Shown: positions 42,608-51,642, numbered from the stretch's first letter. The stretch: DNA of 64,000 bases from Vibrio toranzoniae (GCF_024347655.1 NZ_AP025514.1:1426001-1490000), one strand, 5' to 3'. A program made the numbers and translations. The notes: a model not told the origin generated them from the sequence alone.

Positions 42608-43207
42608 TTAGAAATGGTACCTTGCACCGATGTAAGCCGTTTGAGATGAAACATCGACGGAGTCTATTTCCACGCGGGCATTTCGGTAACCAAGATGAAT
42701 GTCGATGTTGTCTGTAAGGATCGCACCAAGCTCACCGCCAACCTGATAAGCCGCTTCAGATTTAGAGCCTGACACTCCGAATGCTTTTGCTTCCATATCC
42801 ATAGAACCAACGCCAGCTAATAGAGACACATACAGATCTAATACGTCACCTTTAACAATAAACTTAGGTTTAATATTTACGAAGAAAGCTTGGCCTTCAA
42901 CATCCATTATGTCGCTATAATTAACTTTTCCAATTTTGCGGTACTCGGCCTCTAATCCCAGTTTGACAGCATCGTGCGTATTGAATTCGTAGCCACCAAC
43001 TAAGTTATAGCTGAAGTCTGATAGATCAGATGAATCTTCAATTGCGCTACCACGGTATTCTAATTCAGTTTCATTATAAAATCCGGCATCGATGCCAGCG
43101 TAAAAATTACCAAGGTCTTTAGAATCGGTTTCATTGTTACTAGCAAGTGTGTATGTGTTCATCCCAAAAATGGTGAATAGTGATAGGGCGATTGTACTAA
43201 TTTTCAT
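42608..43207 (-). CDS. outer-membrane beta-barrel protein
   Basis: This 199-residue protein has a signal peptide (about 1-22, ending TLAS). The mature part is made of alternating amphipathic strands (FYAGIDAGFY, FSYNLVGGYEF, VKLGLEAEYRKIG, VNIKPKFIVKG, LYVSLLAGVGSMD, AYQVGGELGAIL, IDIHLGYRNARVE) and ends in YIGARYHF with a C-terminal Phe, the outer-membrane assembly signal. About eight strands are expected, as in OmpA/OmpX-like porin-family proteins. The specific role is unknown. It lies alone between accessory genes near dif. Confidence 0.8.
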   Translation of the reverse strand: MKISTIALSLFTIFGMNTYTLASNNETDSKDLGNFYAGIDAGFYNETELEYRGSAIEDSSDLSDFSYNLVGGYEFNTHDAVKLGLEAEYRKIGKVNYSDIMDVEGQAFFVNIKPKFIVKGDVLDLYVSLLAGVGSMDMEAKAFGVSGSKSEAAYQVGGELGAILTDNIDIHLGYRNARVEIDSVDVSSQTAYIGARYHF

Positions 43208-43397
43208 ATTAAGCCTTTTATATTATTGATTTAGAGAATATCTTAACAAAACAAAGGTCTTTGAACTATTAAAAGTTATATCTAACCACCTGATTTAAAA
43301 GATTATTATAGAACTCGCCGATTTTATGCGTTCTCCAACGTAGTCGAGGCAGTGGTTTAGGTTGACGTCTGATTTCAAGTTTCTTTAAAACAATAGG

Positions 43398-43554
43398 TTA
43401 AAGTTATAGTTATTCGCACTTGTGTTACTTTTTCTTCAAAAAGATATTGGTGTTCAGGAACTACGAACGTGATAGCTCAAGCTTTACCGTGAATAACTTC
43501 GGTGGACTGGAATTAAAACGCTTCGGCATTAAGCTCGTGAGGTTGATGAAATAA
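43398..43554 (+). pseudogene. 3-prime remnant of an unrecognised gene
   Basis: An open frame ends with RNYERDSSSFTVNNFGG, then LELKRFGIKLVRLMK and TAA, about 50 codons long without a good start. Its stop overlaps the ATG of the next frame (TAATG), a spacing typical of coupled genes, so both were probably once part of an operon. It could be the end of a mobile-element protein; the family was not identified. Confidence 0.4.
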
Positions 43555-43996
43555 TGGAAGATCAAGTCATGAAATCTGATGAACTCCAAGAAGTCATTAA
43601 CTGGTTACACAACGATGTAGATAAAGCCGTTGATGATATTCCAATGATGTAGTAGCCAAGCGTCAGTACAAAAAAGTCTTCGACAGCTTAGAACTATTAA
43701 AAGAAATGCTGCTCATGAGTGAGTCCAACAAAAACCATGTACAGATGCTTGGCTATCGAGATGATACAAACCAAGTTCAATGTATGGTGTAGAATGTTGT
43801 TGGCTTAAACTTCCAAGAAGTGAATGAACTTGCTGCTGGGATATTCTTGGTTGGTGACTGGTTCATGTCAGTTACAAGCGTTGATAAAGATGAAAACCAC
43901 AACGTAAAAATCTATGGGCCATATGAGACAGACCAACAAGCAATGGAACATGCACGTAAAACCTTGTCAGTAAGAACGTTCAGAAGCTCTGTATGA
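43554..43996 (+). pseudogene. frameshifted, stop-interrupted gene remnant beside dif
   Basis: Starting MEDQVMKSDELQEVINWLH, the frame stops after 32 codons. A +1 shift continues the sequence (VAKRQYKKVFDSLELLKEML, then MSESNKNHVQMLGYRDD) to a TAG, beyond which the same frame stays open (VVGLNFQEVNELAAGIF to YGPYETDQQAMEHARK) up to a TGA 34 bp before dif. One frameshift and one nonsense codon would thus break a protein of about 147 residues. No family was recognised. The last piece could be read alone from a GTG (58 residues). Confidence 0.45.
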
Positions 43997-44029
43997 GCCT
44001 AGAAAACCCCTCAAAATCAAACTAGCCTA

Positions 44030-44057
44030 AGTGCGTATTATGTACGTTATGTTAAAT
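44030..44057. other. dif: dif site, XerCD chromosome-dimer resolution site
   Basis: It has a XerC-side arm AGTGCGTATTA (44030-44040), a 6-bp centre TGTACG (44041-44046) and a XerD-side arm TTATGTTAAAT (44047-44057). The XerD arm is identical to that of E. coli dif and the XerC arm differs from it at three positions. The layout is that of a chromosome 1 dif of vibrios. XerC and XerD, activated by FtsK, recombine here to separate chromosome dimers. The site is also a common target for Xer-using phages. Confidence 0.92.
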
Positions 44058-44173
44058 GTGATTTGGGCTTTATAAGGTTGGACTCTTTGGATGATGCCCT
44101 GCCTTCGCATTTTGTTGTTATTATCTAGTTTTATACTGTGTATTTAACCATAATGTATATTTACCATAAAATA

Positions 44174-44222
44174 CCTAATAAACATATTTCTTAATCTTCA
44201 TTTAAGAAATATGTTTATTAGG
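44174..44222 (-). terminator. perfect 21-bp inverted repeat at histidine kinase stop codon
   Basis: Left arm 44174-44194 and right arm 44202-44222 are fully complementary with a 7-base loop TCTTCAT. The arms are AT-rich (ATATTTCTTAA core). The right arm includes the kinase stop codon. It may act as a terminator or mRNA 3-prime stabiliser, but it lacks the usual G/C stem and T run. Confidence 0.5.
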
Positions 44223-45942
44223 CGTTAAGCATTAGTCTATTAATTGCTTCTGTTATCTCTTTGGTTCGTACAGGCTTCGTTACGAAATCATTCATGCCTA
44301 CATTTAGACACGAATATCTGTCTTCTATTGATGTGTGCGCTGTCAACGCAACGATTGGTGTTTCGATATTGGCATCTCTAATGTATTTCGTTGTGGTTAA
44401 TCCATCCATTACTGGCATCGACACGTCCATTAAAATAATATCTATCCGATCGTTGTCTTTCTCGATAAAGTTAAGTGCTTCTTCACCGTTACTTGCAATA
44501 AAAACTTCGTGCCCTTGTCGCGTTAGGATTAACTTGATCACCATTTGATTCGTTGGGTTATCTTCAACAACTAAAACTGCATAGCGACTTCTTAGCTTTC
44601 GAGATCGTTTATTTGCTTTAGTGCAATCCTGTTTGTTCATTGCTCTAGTGAGCACGGGTAAATGCACTTTGAACTTAGAACCTTTGCCTAGCTTACTCTC
44701 TACGCTAATGCGACCACCCATCAATTCAACAAGTCGTTTAGTGATAGCTAAGCCCAAACCTGTACCACCAAACCTACGTGTGATTGTGCTATCGGCTTGT
44801 ACGAACGGGCTGAACAATGACGAAATTTGCTGTGAGCTAATGCCAATCCCGGTATCTTCCACCGTTATATCAAAAGAGCTCTGTTGGTAATCAATCGATA
44901 CATGAACATGTCCATATTCGGTGAACTTTATCGCGTTACCAATCAGATTAAATAGAATCTGTATTAAGCGAGTTGGATCGGTATAATGAAGTTCCCCTTC
45001 AGGTATATAACTCGTGGAGGTTAACTCCAATCCCTTATTGTCTGCTGTCTTCTTTTGTTCAGATAACACAAAAGTTACAGCGTCTCTTATGTCGCTCCAT
45101 TGAGGAGCCAAAGAGAAACTTCCAGACTCGATTTTAGAAAAATCCAACACGTCACTGATAATTGCTAACAAAAGCTCAGATGATGTACTCATATTAAGCA
45201 GTATAGACTGTTGTTCTTCATCTAACTGTGTTGACTTTAGTGTGTCGATTAAGCCTATGACTGCGTTTAATGGGGTTCTTAACTCATGACTCATCATTGC
45301 TAAGAATTCAGACTTTGCCTTGTTGGCTCTTTCTGCTTCTTTTCTTGCTGTGACAAGCTCCGCTGTTCGCTTTCGAACGGTGGCTTCGAGTTTCTCTTTA
45401 TTTTCTATATCAAACACCGCTCGTTCAATTAGAGGACGAAAACGGCTTAGGGTCGCTTTGGTTTCAATATCAAAATGCTTAGTGTTCGAATGAACAAAGA
45501 TAATGACGGATTGAGTTAATCCACTATCGATGCCGGTGATCAAAACAGAGTTAATTTGGTCGAGTATGATGGGATGCAAAGAGTTAAATTCACCCAACGA
45601 TTTGGGTTCAAAAAGGATAACGCATTCTCCATTGATGACTCGCGATAGTTTACCGCTATCACTCCATTTTATCTTTCCAAATACTCTATTATTGGTTAAC
45701 AAAGTTTTGAATTTCCCTTCATTCCCGACCCTTGAGATCACGATAAAATCATCGAATTTTATGTATTTTTTGAGTACAAATTCAATACTAGAGAATATTT
45801 CTGCAATGTTGCTCGCTTTACTGATAGCCGAAATGGTTGATAGGATCACCCTATTTTCTTCAGCTAATTTTCGTTCACGTGATTTTAGTTTTTGCAGTTC
45901 AATACGGGCTTCTTGCAGCTCTTCTTGACCTTCAGAACTCAT
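44218..45942 (-). CDS. soluble hybrid sensor histidine kinase (VpsS-like)
   Basis: This 574-residue protein has no membrane helix. It has an N-terminal coiled coil (about 1-40), a GAF-like sensor region (about 45-185), a HisKA domain with phospho-His in MMSHELRTPLNAVIG (about 218), and an ATPase domain with N box FNLIGNAIKFTEYG, DTGIGIS and RRFGGTGLGLAITKRLVELMGG. A C-terminal receiver has the phospho-Asp in DIILMDVSMPVMDGL. There is no HPt domain, so a separate phosphotransfer protein such as LuxU is required. Context (FIST partner, next to dif and ccoN) resembles V. cholerae VpsS, a biofilm regulator; the orthology is inferred. Confidence 0.85.
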   Translation of the reverse strand: MSSEGQEELQEARIELQKLKSRERKLAEENRVILSTISAISKASNIAEIFSSIEFVLKKYIKFDDFIVISRVGNEGKFKTLLTNNRVFGKIKWSDSGKLSRVINGECVILFEPKSLGEFNSLHPIILDQINSVLITGIDSGLTQSVIIFVHSNTKHFDIETKATLSRFRPLIERAVFDIENKEKLEATVRKRTAELVTARKEAERANKAKSEFLAMMSHELRTPLNAVIGLIDTLKSTQLDEEQQSILLNMSTSSELLLAIISDVLDFSKIESGSFSLAPQWSDIRDAVTFVLSEQKKTADNKGLELTSTSYIPEGELHYTDPTRLIQILFNLIGNAIKFTEYGHVHVSIDYQQSSFDITVEDTGIGISSQQISSLFSPFVQADSTITRRFGGTGLGLAITKRLVELMGGRISVESKLGKGSKFKVHLPVLTRAMNKQDCTKANKRSRKLRSRYAVLVVEDNPTNQMVIKLILTRQGHEVFIASNGEEALNFIEKDNDRIDIILMDVSMPVMDGLTTTKYIRDANIETPIVALTAHTSIEDRYSCLNVGMNDFVTKPVRTKEITEAINRLMLNA

Positions 45943-47126
45943 TATTTTTTTAGCCTATAGAAAGTTGCTGACGACACCATTAAATTTCCATGTGCATTTT
46001 CGCCGCCAGAGAGTCTACCTTGTTCACCAAATGTGAAAGAGCAAATATAAGGTAGTCCATCAAGTGCTTGATTTATTTGGTTGCATACCTCATCCATGTC
46101 TTGTTTTAGGTTTAACATCGGACCTGCACAGAATATATTGATAGCCCCCAGTTTTTCCTCAAATTCCATATCATTATAATAAGATGAATGAATAATGTTG
46201 GCTGCGCGGCCTATTAATTGTTGTTTGCAGCCTTGCATCAAATAGATGGTATCGCCTTCATTTATGTCGGTAAATAACTCGATCCCGTTGTTTTCGGTTT
46301 CTCGGATTGAATGCGACAACTTGAAATATGGGTAGTCGTATGAAGAACCTACTTTCCTTCCCAATGGATAGACAGAAGACTTTTCGAATATATAGCCGTC
46401 ATCACTGTCACCTAAGTGGAAATTGGTCCATTCATTATAAACAGTGACAGCAGGCCTATGATCGATCTCCAACAATACTCTGTTTCTGACTTTAGTCACG
46501 GTACCAGAGTACTGTGTGGGTGTGTGACCGGCGCTTAAGGATGAATATATCGATTGAGAAGCGAACACCGCCATTAGAGACAAACCGTTAACAGAGAGAG
46601 ACTCTTCGGTGAATATGCTCCAATTGCCGGAAACCTGATTATCTGCAGCACTGCCTCCAATAATTGGTACGGCTGTTCCAAACTTTTTGTCTATGGCTGC
46701 CATGATTTTTTCTTCATTGCCAGGCGTAGAATGAAGCAAGATTAAATCGGGTATTTCGCCTTCTCGATTGGCGTTTTTAAGTGCTTTGTCGATCGCTCGG
46801 AAGGTGTTTTTTTCTATAGAATCACCGAAGTGCTCGATCCCCGTTCCGTAGGCGTTGATCCCTGTATCATAAATGATAAGAGCACCAATCACAGGGCCAG
46901 AGTGGAACCCTGTTTCGGTCATTATGCCGTGACAAGTAGTGCATCCATGAATGGGAGTATGAGGAAGAGCGTTGACCAAATGTTGCTGCACAGCTAACGT
47001 TGAGTACTCTTCTGTGCAGTAGCAAATAAGACAGGCGATATCATCGCTTTTCAATACTCCGGAGAGCAACTCATCGACCGCTACTTTATAATCTAAGGAA
47101 TAAGAGACTTTTGATAGAAATTTCAT
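45942..47126 (-). CDS. FIST domain sensor protein
   Basis: This 394-residue protein carries FIST N (about 20-210: HTPIHGCTTCHGIMTETGFH, GAVPIIGGSAADN-like AVPIIGGSAADNQ) and FIST C (about 220-375: RPAVTVYNEW, IGRAANIIHSS, GAINIFCAGPML). FIST proteins are ligand-binding sensors, probably for small molecules such as amino acids, and occur next to kinases and cyclases. It is soluble. Its stop codon overlaps the start of the histidine kinase by one base, so the two are made together and probably form one sensing unit. Confidence 0.88.
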   Translation of the reverse strand: MKFLSKVSYSLDYKVAVDELLSGVLKSDDIACLICYCTEEYSTLAVQQHLVNALPHTPIHGCTTCHGIMTETGFHSGPVIGALIIYDTGINAYGTGIEHFGDSIEKNTFRAIDKALKNANREGEIPDLILLHSTPGNEEKIMAAIDKKFGTAVPIIGGSAADNQVSGNWSIFTEESLSVNGLSLMAVFASQSIYSSLSAGHTPTQYSGTVTKVRNRVLLEIDHRPAVTVYNEWTNFHLGDSDDGYIFEKSSVYPLGRKVGSSYDYPYFKLSHSIRETENNGIELFTDINEGDTIYLMQGCKQQLIGRAANIIHSSYYNDMEFEEKLGAINIFCAGPMLNLKQDMDEVCNQINQALDGLPYICSFTFGEQGRLSGGENAHGNLMVSSATFYRLKK

Positions 47127-47225
47127 AGATTGCTGAAGGATTAATTAATGTTCTCTTTATAACACTTTAATGCACTGTGTTTCATTGATTTAGTATATGT
47201 TTCTACAAAAGTATCGATGCGTGAT

Positions 47226-47594
47226 TCAGTTTGCTTTAGATAGATTTACAGAATACGTACTGACCTGTTGTGGGAATGTAACCGTTATTGAGGCAGTTTC
47301 ATCGTTGGTTTGTAATAGCCAATGAGAGACCCCGTTTGGTTCTAAGGTTCCGCTGCCATCATAATTAATGATGAATTTACCAGTTTCGGATGTTTTGATT
47401 GAATACCCCTTGCTATAACCTGAAATTAAAACATTATGTTGTTCAATACCAAATTGACAAGGTTTGGAAACTATACAGTCTATTGTTTCATCGTTAACGT
47501 ATGTTACTGTTCTCCAAGTAAATACAGCTATTAAAATAACCAACATGATGATAATTTGAACAAGCCTGCCTTTTGTTAGCTTCTGTGCCGCCAT
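47226..47594 (-). CDS. small single-pass membrane protein
   Basis: This 122-residue protein has a basic N-terminus and one membrane helix (about 11-28, VQIIIMLVILIAVFTW). A periplasmic domain of about 90 residues contains two cysteines (CIVSKPCQFGIEQHN, likely a disulfide) and beta-type segments (GKFIINYDGSG, ASITVTFPQQ). The family is not recognised with certainty. It lies divergently next to ccoN, a position that hints at cytochrome oxidase or copper handling, but this is conjecture. Confidence 0.7.
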   Translation of the reverse strand: MAAQKLTKGRLVQIIIMLVILIAVFTWRTVTYVNDETIDCIVSKPCQFGIEQHNVLISGYSKGYSIKTSETGKFIINYDGSGTLEPNGVSHWLLQTNDETASITVTFPQQVSTYSVNLSKAN

Positions 47595-47852
47595 TATAAT
47601 CTTTACTCCTTGTTACAAAGTTCAAAGTTTTTAAAGAAAAATCCAATTCCGGACCATGCGTAAGGTTACTACTCTGTCATTGATTTGTTAATTCAAGTAT
47701 AGTGTCGCGTTGAAAATGCCACTTTTTTTTAAAATCAGCAAGTGGAAATAAAGTCATGAATAGGCTGAATTTCCTTTTCTAATTTGGGTGGCATTACGAC
47801 GTGAGTCGTGTTGGAAGTAAAGTGTAGTAAATAAGAAATTGGAAGCATGCAA

Positions 47853-49280
47853 ATGAGCCAAGAAAAGCAGCTTGAACAAAACTACAACTATACGGTCGTC
47901 CGTCAATTTACCCTCGTTACAATTTTGTGGGGTATTGTCGGTATGGGCGTTGGTGTTTTGATTGCCGCTCAATTAGTTTGGCCACAGCTAAACTTTGATA
48001 CGCCGTGGCTGACGTACAGTCGTTTACGTCCCCTGCATACTAATGCGGTTATTTTTGCGTTCGGTACAAGTGCGCTGTTTGCAACATCATATTATGTTGT
48101 ACAACGTACCTGTCAGACGCGTCTCTTTGGTGGCCCTCTCGTAGCCTTTACCTTTTGGGGTTGGCAAGCGATTATCCTGTCCGCTGCAATTACTTTACCG
48201 TTAGGTATGACCTCTGGTAAAGAATACGCAGAACTTGAATGGCCAATCGATATTGCTATTACTCTTGTGTGGGTAGCTTATGCGGTCGTGTTCTTTGGAA
48301 CTATGATTAAGCGTAGGACCTCGCATATTTACGTAGCAAACTGGTTCTTCGGAGCTTTCATCATCACGGTTGCCGTGTTGCACATCGTTAACAGCCTTTC
48401 TGTTCCTGTATCTGCGTTTAAATCGTACTCGATTTATGCAGGCGCAATCGATGCAATGGTACAATGGTGGTACGGACACAATGCGGTAGGCTTCCTATTG
48501 ACAGCTGGTTTCCTAGGTATGATGTACTACTTCGTTCCTAAACAAGCTGGTCGCCCTGTTTATTCTTACCGCCTGTCGATTGTTCACTTCTGGGCTCTTG
48601 TGTCTCTGTATATCTGGGCTGGTCCTCACCACCTGCACTACACTGCACTTCCCGACTGGACTCAGTCTCTAGGTATGGTTATGTCTTTGGTTCTGTTTGC
48701 TCCTTCTTGGGGTGGCATGATCAACGGTATTATGACTCTATCAGGTGCTTGGCATAAGCTTCGCTATGACCCAATCCTACGTTTCCTAATCGTTTCTCTA
48801 TCATTCTACGGCATGTCGACTTTCGAAGGCCCTATGATGGCAATCAAAACGGTTAACGCACTATCTCACTACACGGACTGGACTATCGGTCACGTTCACT
48901 CTGGTGCGTTAGGTTGGGTTGCAATGGTTTCTATCGGTTCGGTTTACCACTTAGTTCCTAAACTATTTGGTCAAGAGCGTATGTACTCTGTATCTCTAAT
49001 CAATGTTCACTTCTGGTTAGCAACGATTGGTACGGTCTTCTACATTGTTGCGATGTGGATTTCTGGTGTGATGCAAGGTTTGATGTGGCGTGCAGTTAAC
49101 TCTGACGGTACGTTGACTTATAGCTTTGTAGAGTCAGTAGAAGCGTCTTACCCGTTCTACTTTGTACGTTTCTTAGGTGGCTTCATCTTCCTATCTGGTA
49201 TGTTCTTACTGGCATACAACACGTACAAAACTGTTTCAGCACCTAAAGATAGCCTTAAAGCTATCCCTCAACCGGCTTAA
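47853..49280 (+). CDS. ccoN: cbb3-type cytochrome c oxidase subunit I
   Basis: CcoN is the catalytic haem-copper subunit of the high-affinity oxidase that reduces oxygen to water under low oxygen. The twelve-helix protein carries the His ligands in [13 protein letters not shown] (low-spin haem), [10 protein letters not shown] and PHHLHYT (Cu-B), and [10 protein letters not shown] (haem ligands). The length is 475 residues. The second ATG is chosen because GGAAG lies seven bases before it, against one base for the first ATG. It starts the ccoNOQP operon. Confidence 0.95.
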   Translation: MSQEKQLEQNYNYTVVRQFTLVTILWGIVGMGVGVLIAAQLVWPQLNFDTPWLTYSRLRPLHTNAVIFAFGTSALFATSYYVVQRTCQTRLFGGPLVAFTFWGWQAIILSAAITLPLGMTSGKEYAELEWPIDIAITLVWVAYAVVFFGTMIKRRTSHIYVANWFFGAFIITVAVLHIVNSLSVPVSAFKSYSIYAGAIDAMVQWWYGHNAVGFLLTAGFLGMMYYFVPKQAGRPVYSYRLSIVHFWALVSLYIWAGPHHLHYTALPDWTQSLGMVMSLVLFAPSWGGMINGIMTLSGAWHKLRYDPILRFLIVSLSFYGMSTFEGPMMAIKTVNALSHYTDWTIGHVHSGALGWVAMVSIGSVYHLVPKLFGQERMYSVSLINVHFWLATIGTVFYIVAMWISGVMQGLMWRAVNSDGTLTYSFVESVEASYPFYFVRFLGGFIFLSGMFLLAYNTYKTVSAPKDSLKAIPQPA

Positions 49281-49291
49281 GGAGATTTAGA

Positions 49292-49912
49292 ATGAGCTCA
49301 AATTCAAATAATCGCCATGAGTTGGTCGAGAAAAACGTTGGCTTACTAGCGATCTTGATCGTTATTGCTATCAGCTTTGGTGCTTTAGTAGAGATCACTC
49401 CTCTTATTTTCCAAAAACAGACAACAGAACCTGTAGAAAACCTACGAGTTTACTCTGCTCTGGAAATGGAAGGTCGTGATATCTATATCCGTGAAGGTTG
49501 TAACGTATGTCACAGCCAAATGATTCGCCCTTTCCGCTCTGAAACTGAACGTTACGGCCACTATTCAGTAGCTGGCGAAAGCGTTTGGGAACATCCATTC
49601 CTATGGGGTTCTAAGCGTACTGGTCCTGATCTAGCGCGTGTTGGTGACCGTTACTCTGATGAGTGGCACCGTGTTCACCTTCTAGATCCTCGTGAACTTG
49701 TTCCTGAATCAAACATGCCAGGTTTCCCTTGGCTTGCTGAGAATGTACTTGATGGCAAATTGACTCAACAGAAGCTTGAACTCTTCCGTAATCAATTTGG
49801 TGTTCCTTACACAGACGAACAAATTGCTAACGCTAAACAAGATGTTGAAGGAAAAACAGAGATGGATGCAATCATCGCTTACCTTCAATCGCTTGGCCAC
49901 GCAATGAAATAA
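49292..49912 (+). CDS. ccoO: cbb3-type cytochrome c oxidase subunit II
   Basis: CcoO is a membrane-anchored mono-haem cytochrome c that passes electrons to CcoN. It has one N-terminal helix (about 16-38) followed by the haem motif CNVCH (C70, C73, H74) and downstream Met-containing segments ([10 protein letters not shown]) for the axial ligand. The length is 206. The start has GGAG. The gene follows ccoN by 11 bp and precedes the short ccoQ. Confidence 0.95.
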   Translation: MSSNSNNRHELVEKNVGLLAILIVIAISFGALVEITPLIFQKQTTEPVENLRVYSALEMEGRDIYIREGCNVCHSQMIRPFRSETERYGHYSVAGESVWEHPFLWGSKRTGPDLARVGDRYSDEWHRVHLLDPRELVPESNMPGFPWLAENVLDGKLTQQKLELFRNQFGVPYTDEQIANAKQDVEGKTEMDAIIAYLQSLGHAMK

Positions 49913-49921
49913 GGAATAATT

Positions 49922-50098
49922 ATGGACATTATTACATTTCAAAGTGTTTGGACTGTGACTGTTTTTGCTTGCTTCATCGGTATCGTTTGGTGGGCATACG
50001 GCAAGAACCGTAAATCACGTTTCGACGAAGACGCGAACCTAGTGTTTGCTGACGACGAGCCAGCAACAAGTTCTAAAAATGAAGGAGTGACAAAGTAA
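49922..50098 (+). CDS. ccoQ: cbb3-type cytochrome oxidase subunit CcoQ
   Basis: This 58-residue protein sits between ccoO and ccoP. It has one membrane helix near the N-terminus (VWTVTVFACFIGIVWWAYG) followed by a hydrophilic acidic tail (RFDEDANLVFADDEP). It contains no haem motif. CcoQ stabilises the assembled oxidase in other bacteria. It starts with ATG after AAGGA, and its stop overlaps the ccoP start (TAATG). Confidence 0.92.
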   Translation: MDIITFQSVWTVTVFACFIGIVWWAYGKNRKSRFDEDANLVFADDEPATSSKNEGVTK

Positions 50099-51072
50099 TG
50101 AGTACATTCTGGAGTATCTGGGTTAGTGCGATTACGATTGGTACCCTAATTGGTTGTGCGGTCTTACTTCGTTGGTGTTTTAAAGATAAAACAGGCGTAG
50201 AAGAGGGTCACGATATGGGCCATGAATACGACGGTATTCGTGAGCTCAATAACCCACTACCTAAATGGTGGACGTACCTTTTCGTTAGCACAATTGTGTT
50301 TGCAGCTGTTTATCTTGCTCTATACCCTGGCCTTGGTAACTTTAAAGGTCTACTAGGTTGGACGAGTTCAAACCAAACAGTTCGTAGCGTAGAAGAGTCT
50401 CGCTCTGCAATCGCTGCAGCTCAAGCTAACAAACAGTTAGACGAATACGCTAAAGAGCTTGATGATGCAAATACCTACTTTGGTGAAGCGTTTAAAAAGC
50501 TAGCTCACGACGAAAACGGCCTACGTTCTGTCCCTGACATTGCATCAGATACTGACGCAATCAAAGTGGGTCAGCGTTTGTTCCTGCAAAACTGTTCTCA
50601 GTGTCACGGCTCTGATGCTCGTGGTCAGAAAGGTTTCCCTAACCTAACTGACGACGCGTGGCTATATGGCGGTGAGCCACAAGCTATTGTGACGACGATC
50701 ATGCACGGTCGTGTTGGTCAAATGCCAGGCTGGAAAGATGCACTTGGTGAGCAAGGCGTTAAAGAAGTGGTGAGCTACACGCTTAGCCTTTCTGGACGTA
50801 GTGTGAACGCACGTGAAGCAGAAGCTGGTAAAGCACGTTTCGTCGTGTGTGCGGCGTGTCACGGTACTGATGGTAAGGGTAACCCTGCTGTAGGTGCGCC
50901 TGACCTAACAGACCGCGATTGGTTGTTCGGCGATTCTCGCGCTGATGTCACTGAAACAGTAATGAACGGACGTTCTGGCGTAATGCCTGCTTGGAAAGAT
51001 ATTCTAGGCGAAGACAAAGTTCAGCTTGTTGCATCATACGTGTGGAGTTTAAGCAACTCAGATAATAAGTAA
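50098..51072 (+). CDS. ccoP: cbb3-type cytochrome c oxidase subunit III (di-haem)
   Basis: CcoP is a membrane-anchored di-haem cytochrome c that receives electrons from soluble cytochromes. Two helices at about 8-27 and 58-76 are followed by two cytochrome c domains with CSQCH (C166, C169, H170) and CAACH (about 252). Each domain has a later Met ligand segment (RVGQMPGWKD, RSGVMPAWKD). The length is 324. The GGAG ribosome binding site lies in the ccoQ tail. The operon ends here in a hairpin. Confidence 0.95.
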   Translation: MSTFWSIWVSAITIGTLIGCAVLLRWCFKDKTGVEEGHDMGHEYDGIRELNNPLPKWWTYLFVSTIVFAAVYLALYPGLGNFKGLLGWTSSNQTVRSVEESRSAIAAAQANKQLDEYAKELDDANTYFGEAFKKLAHDENGLRSVPDIASDTDAIKVGQRLFLQNCSQCHGSDARGQKGFPNLTDDAWLYGGEPQAIVTTIMHGRVGQMPGWKDALGEQGVKEVVSYTLSLSGRSVNAREAEAGKARFVVCAACHGTDGKGNPAVGAPDLTDRDWLFGDSRADVTETVMNGRSGVMPAWKDILGEDKVQLVASYVWSLSNSDNK

Positions 51073-51082
51073 CATTTCAATA

Positions 51083-51110
51083 ACAGCCTCTTTCTAAGAG
51101 GCTGTCTTTC
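51083..51110 (+). terminator. hairpin between ccoP and ccoH
   Basis: The arms ACAGCCTCTT and AAGAGGCTGT around TCT are followed by a pyrimidine-rich stretch. It separates the oxidase genes from the assembly genes, possibly only partly. Confidence 0.75.
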
Positions 51111-51157
51111 CTTTATTTTATAACCCCTTCTTTTTATTCTTTTTTGAGATATTTTTT

Positions 51158-51637
51158 ATGGTAAAGCCTTGGTATAAACAGTTTTGGCCGTGGTTCTTAA
51201 TCGCGTTGCCGGCGACAGTAGTTATTTGGACCATCATGACGGTTATTGTGTTTACAGAGAACTCTGTAGATTTGGTGACTGAGGATTACTATAAAAAAGG
51301 AAAAGGCATTAATGTCGATATTTCGAAAGTAAACATCGCTAAAGAACTTGGCCTCTCGGCTTCAATTAATGAGAAAGGTAACTCTGTTATCATTACTCTA
51401 GATAAAGGCAAACTAGATCACTTCCCTGCTATTAACGCAATGTTCGTTCACAGAACACTGCCTGACCGTGATTTCACTCAGCTGCTTACCGCTGATGCGA
51501 GCGGCAATTACACGTTGACTCTAGACCACGAAATGCAAGGTCCATGGTTTATCGAGCTTTCTCCGCATAACTCTGAATGGTTAGTGCAAGGTCGCATGAA
51601 CTTCCCTATTGAAACTTCTACTCAACTAACGAACTAA
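51158..51637 (+). CDS. ccoH: FixH/CcoH family assembly protein
   Basis: This 159-residue protein has one N-terminal membrane helix (FLIALPATVVIWTIMTVIVF) and a periplasmic beta-rich domain. It carries the typical FixH phrase ENSVDLVTEDYYKKGKGINVD. CcoH is needed for stable cbb3 oxidase assembly. It is followed five bases later by the copper ATPase gene ccoI, the conserved ccoHIS order. Confidence 0.88.
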   Translation: MVKPWYKQFWPWFLIALPATVVIWTIMTVIVFTENSVDLVTEDYYKKGKGINVDISKVNIAKELGLSASINEKGNSVIITLDKGKLDHFPAINAMFVHRTLPDRDFTQLLTADASGNYTLTLDHEMQGPWFIELSPHNSEWLVQGRMNFPIETSTQLTN

Positions 51638-51642
51638 AGCTT

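Larger units (their letters stand above)
43208..44217. other. gene-poor dif region with decayed reading frames
   Basis: In 1010 bp no intact gene is seen. It carries the promoter side of the outer-membrane gene, two linked broken reading frames (43398-43996), the dif site and a long inverted repeat near the histidine kinase stop codon. Confidence 0.7.

Noticed and set aside
47680..47696. TTGAT...TTCAA motif upstream of ccoN as an FNR box
   Set aside because: The half-sites are separated by seven bases instead of four, so it does not fit the FNR operator.
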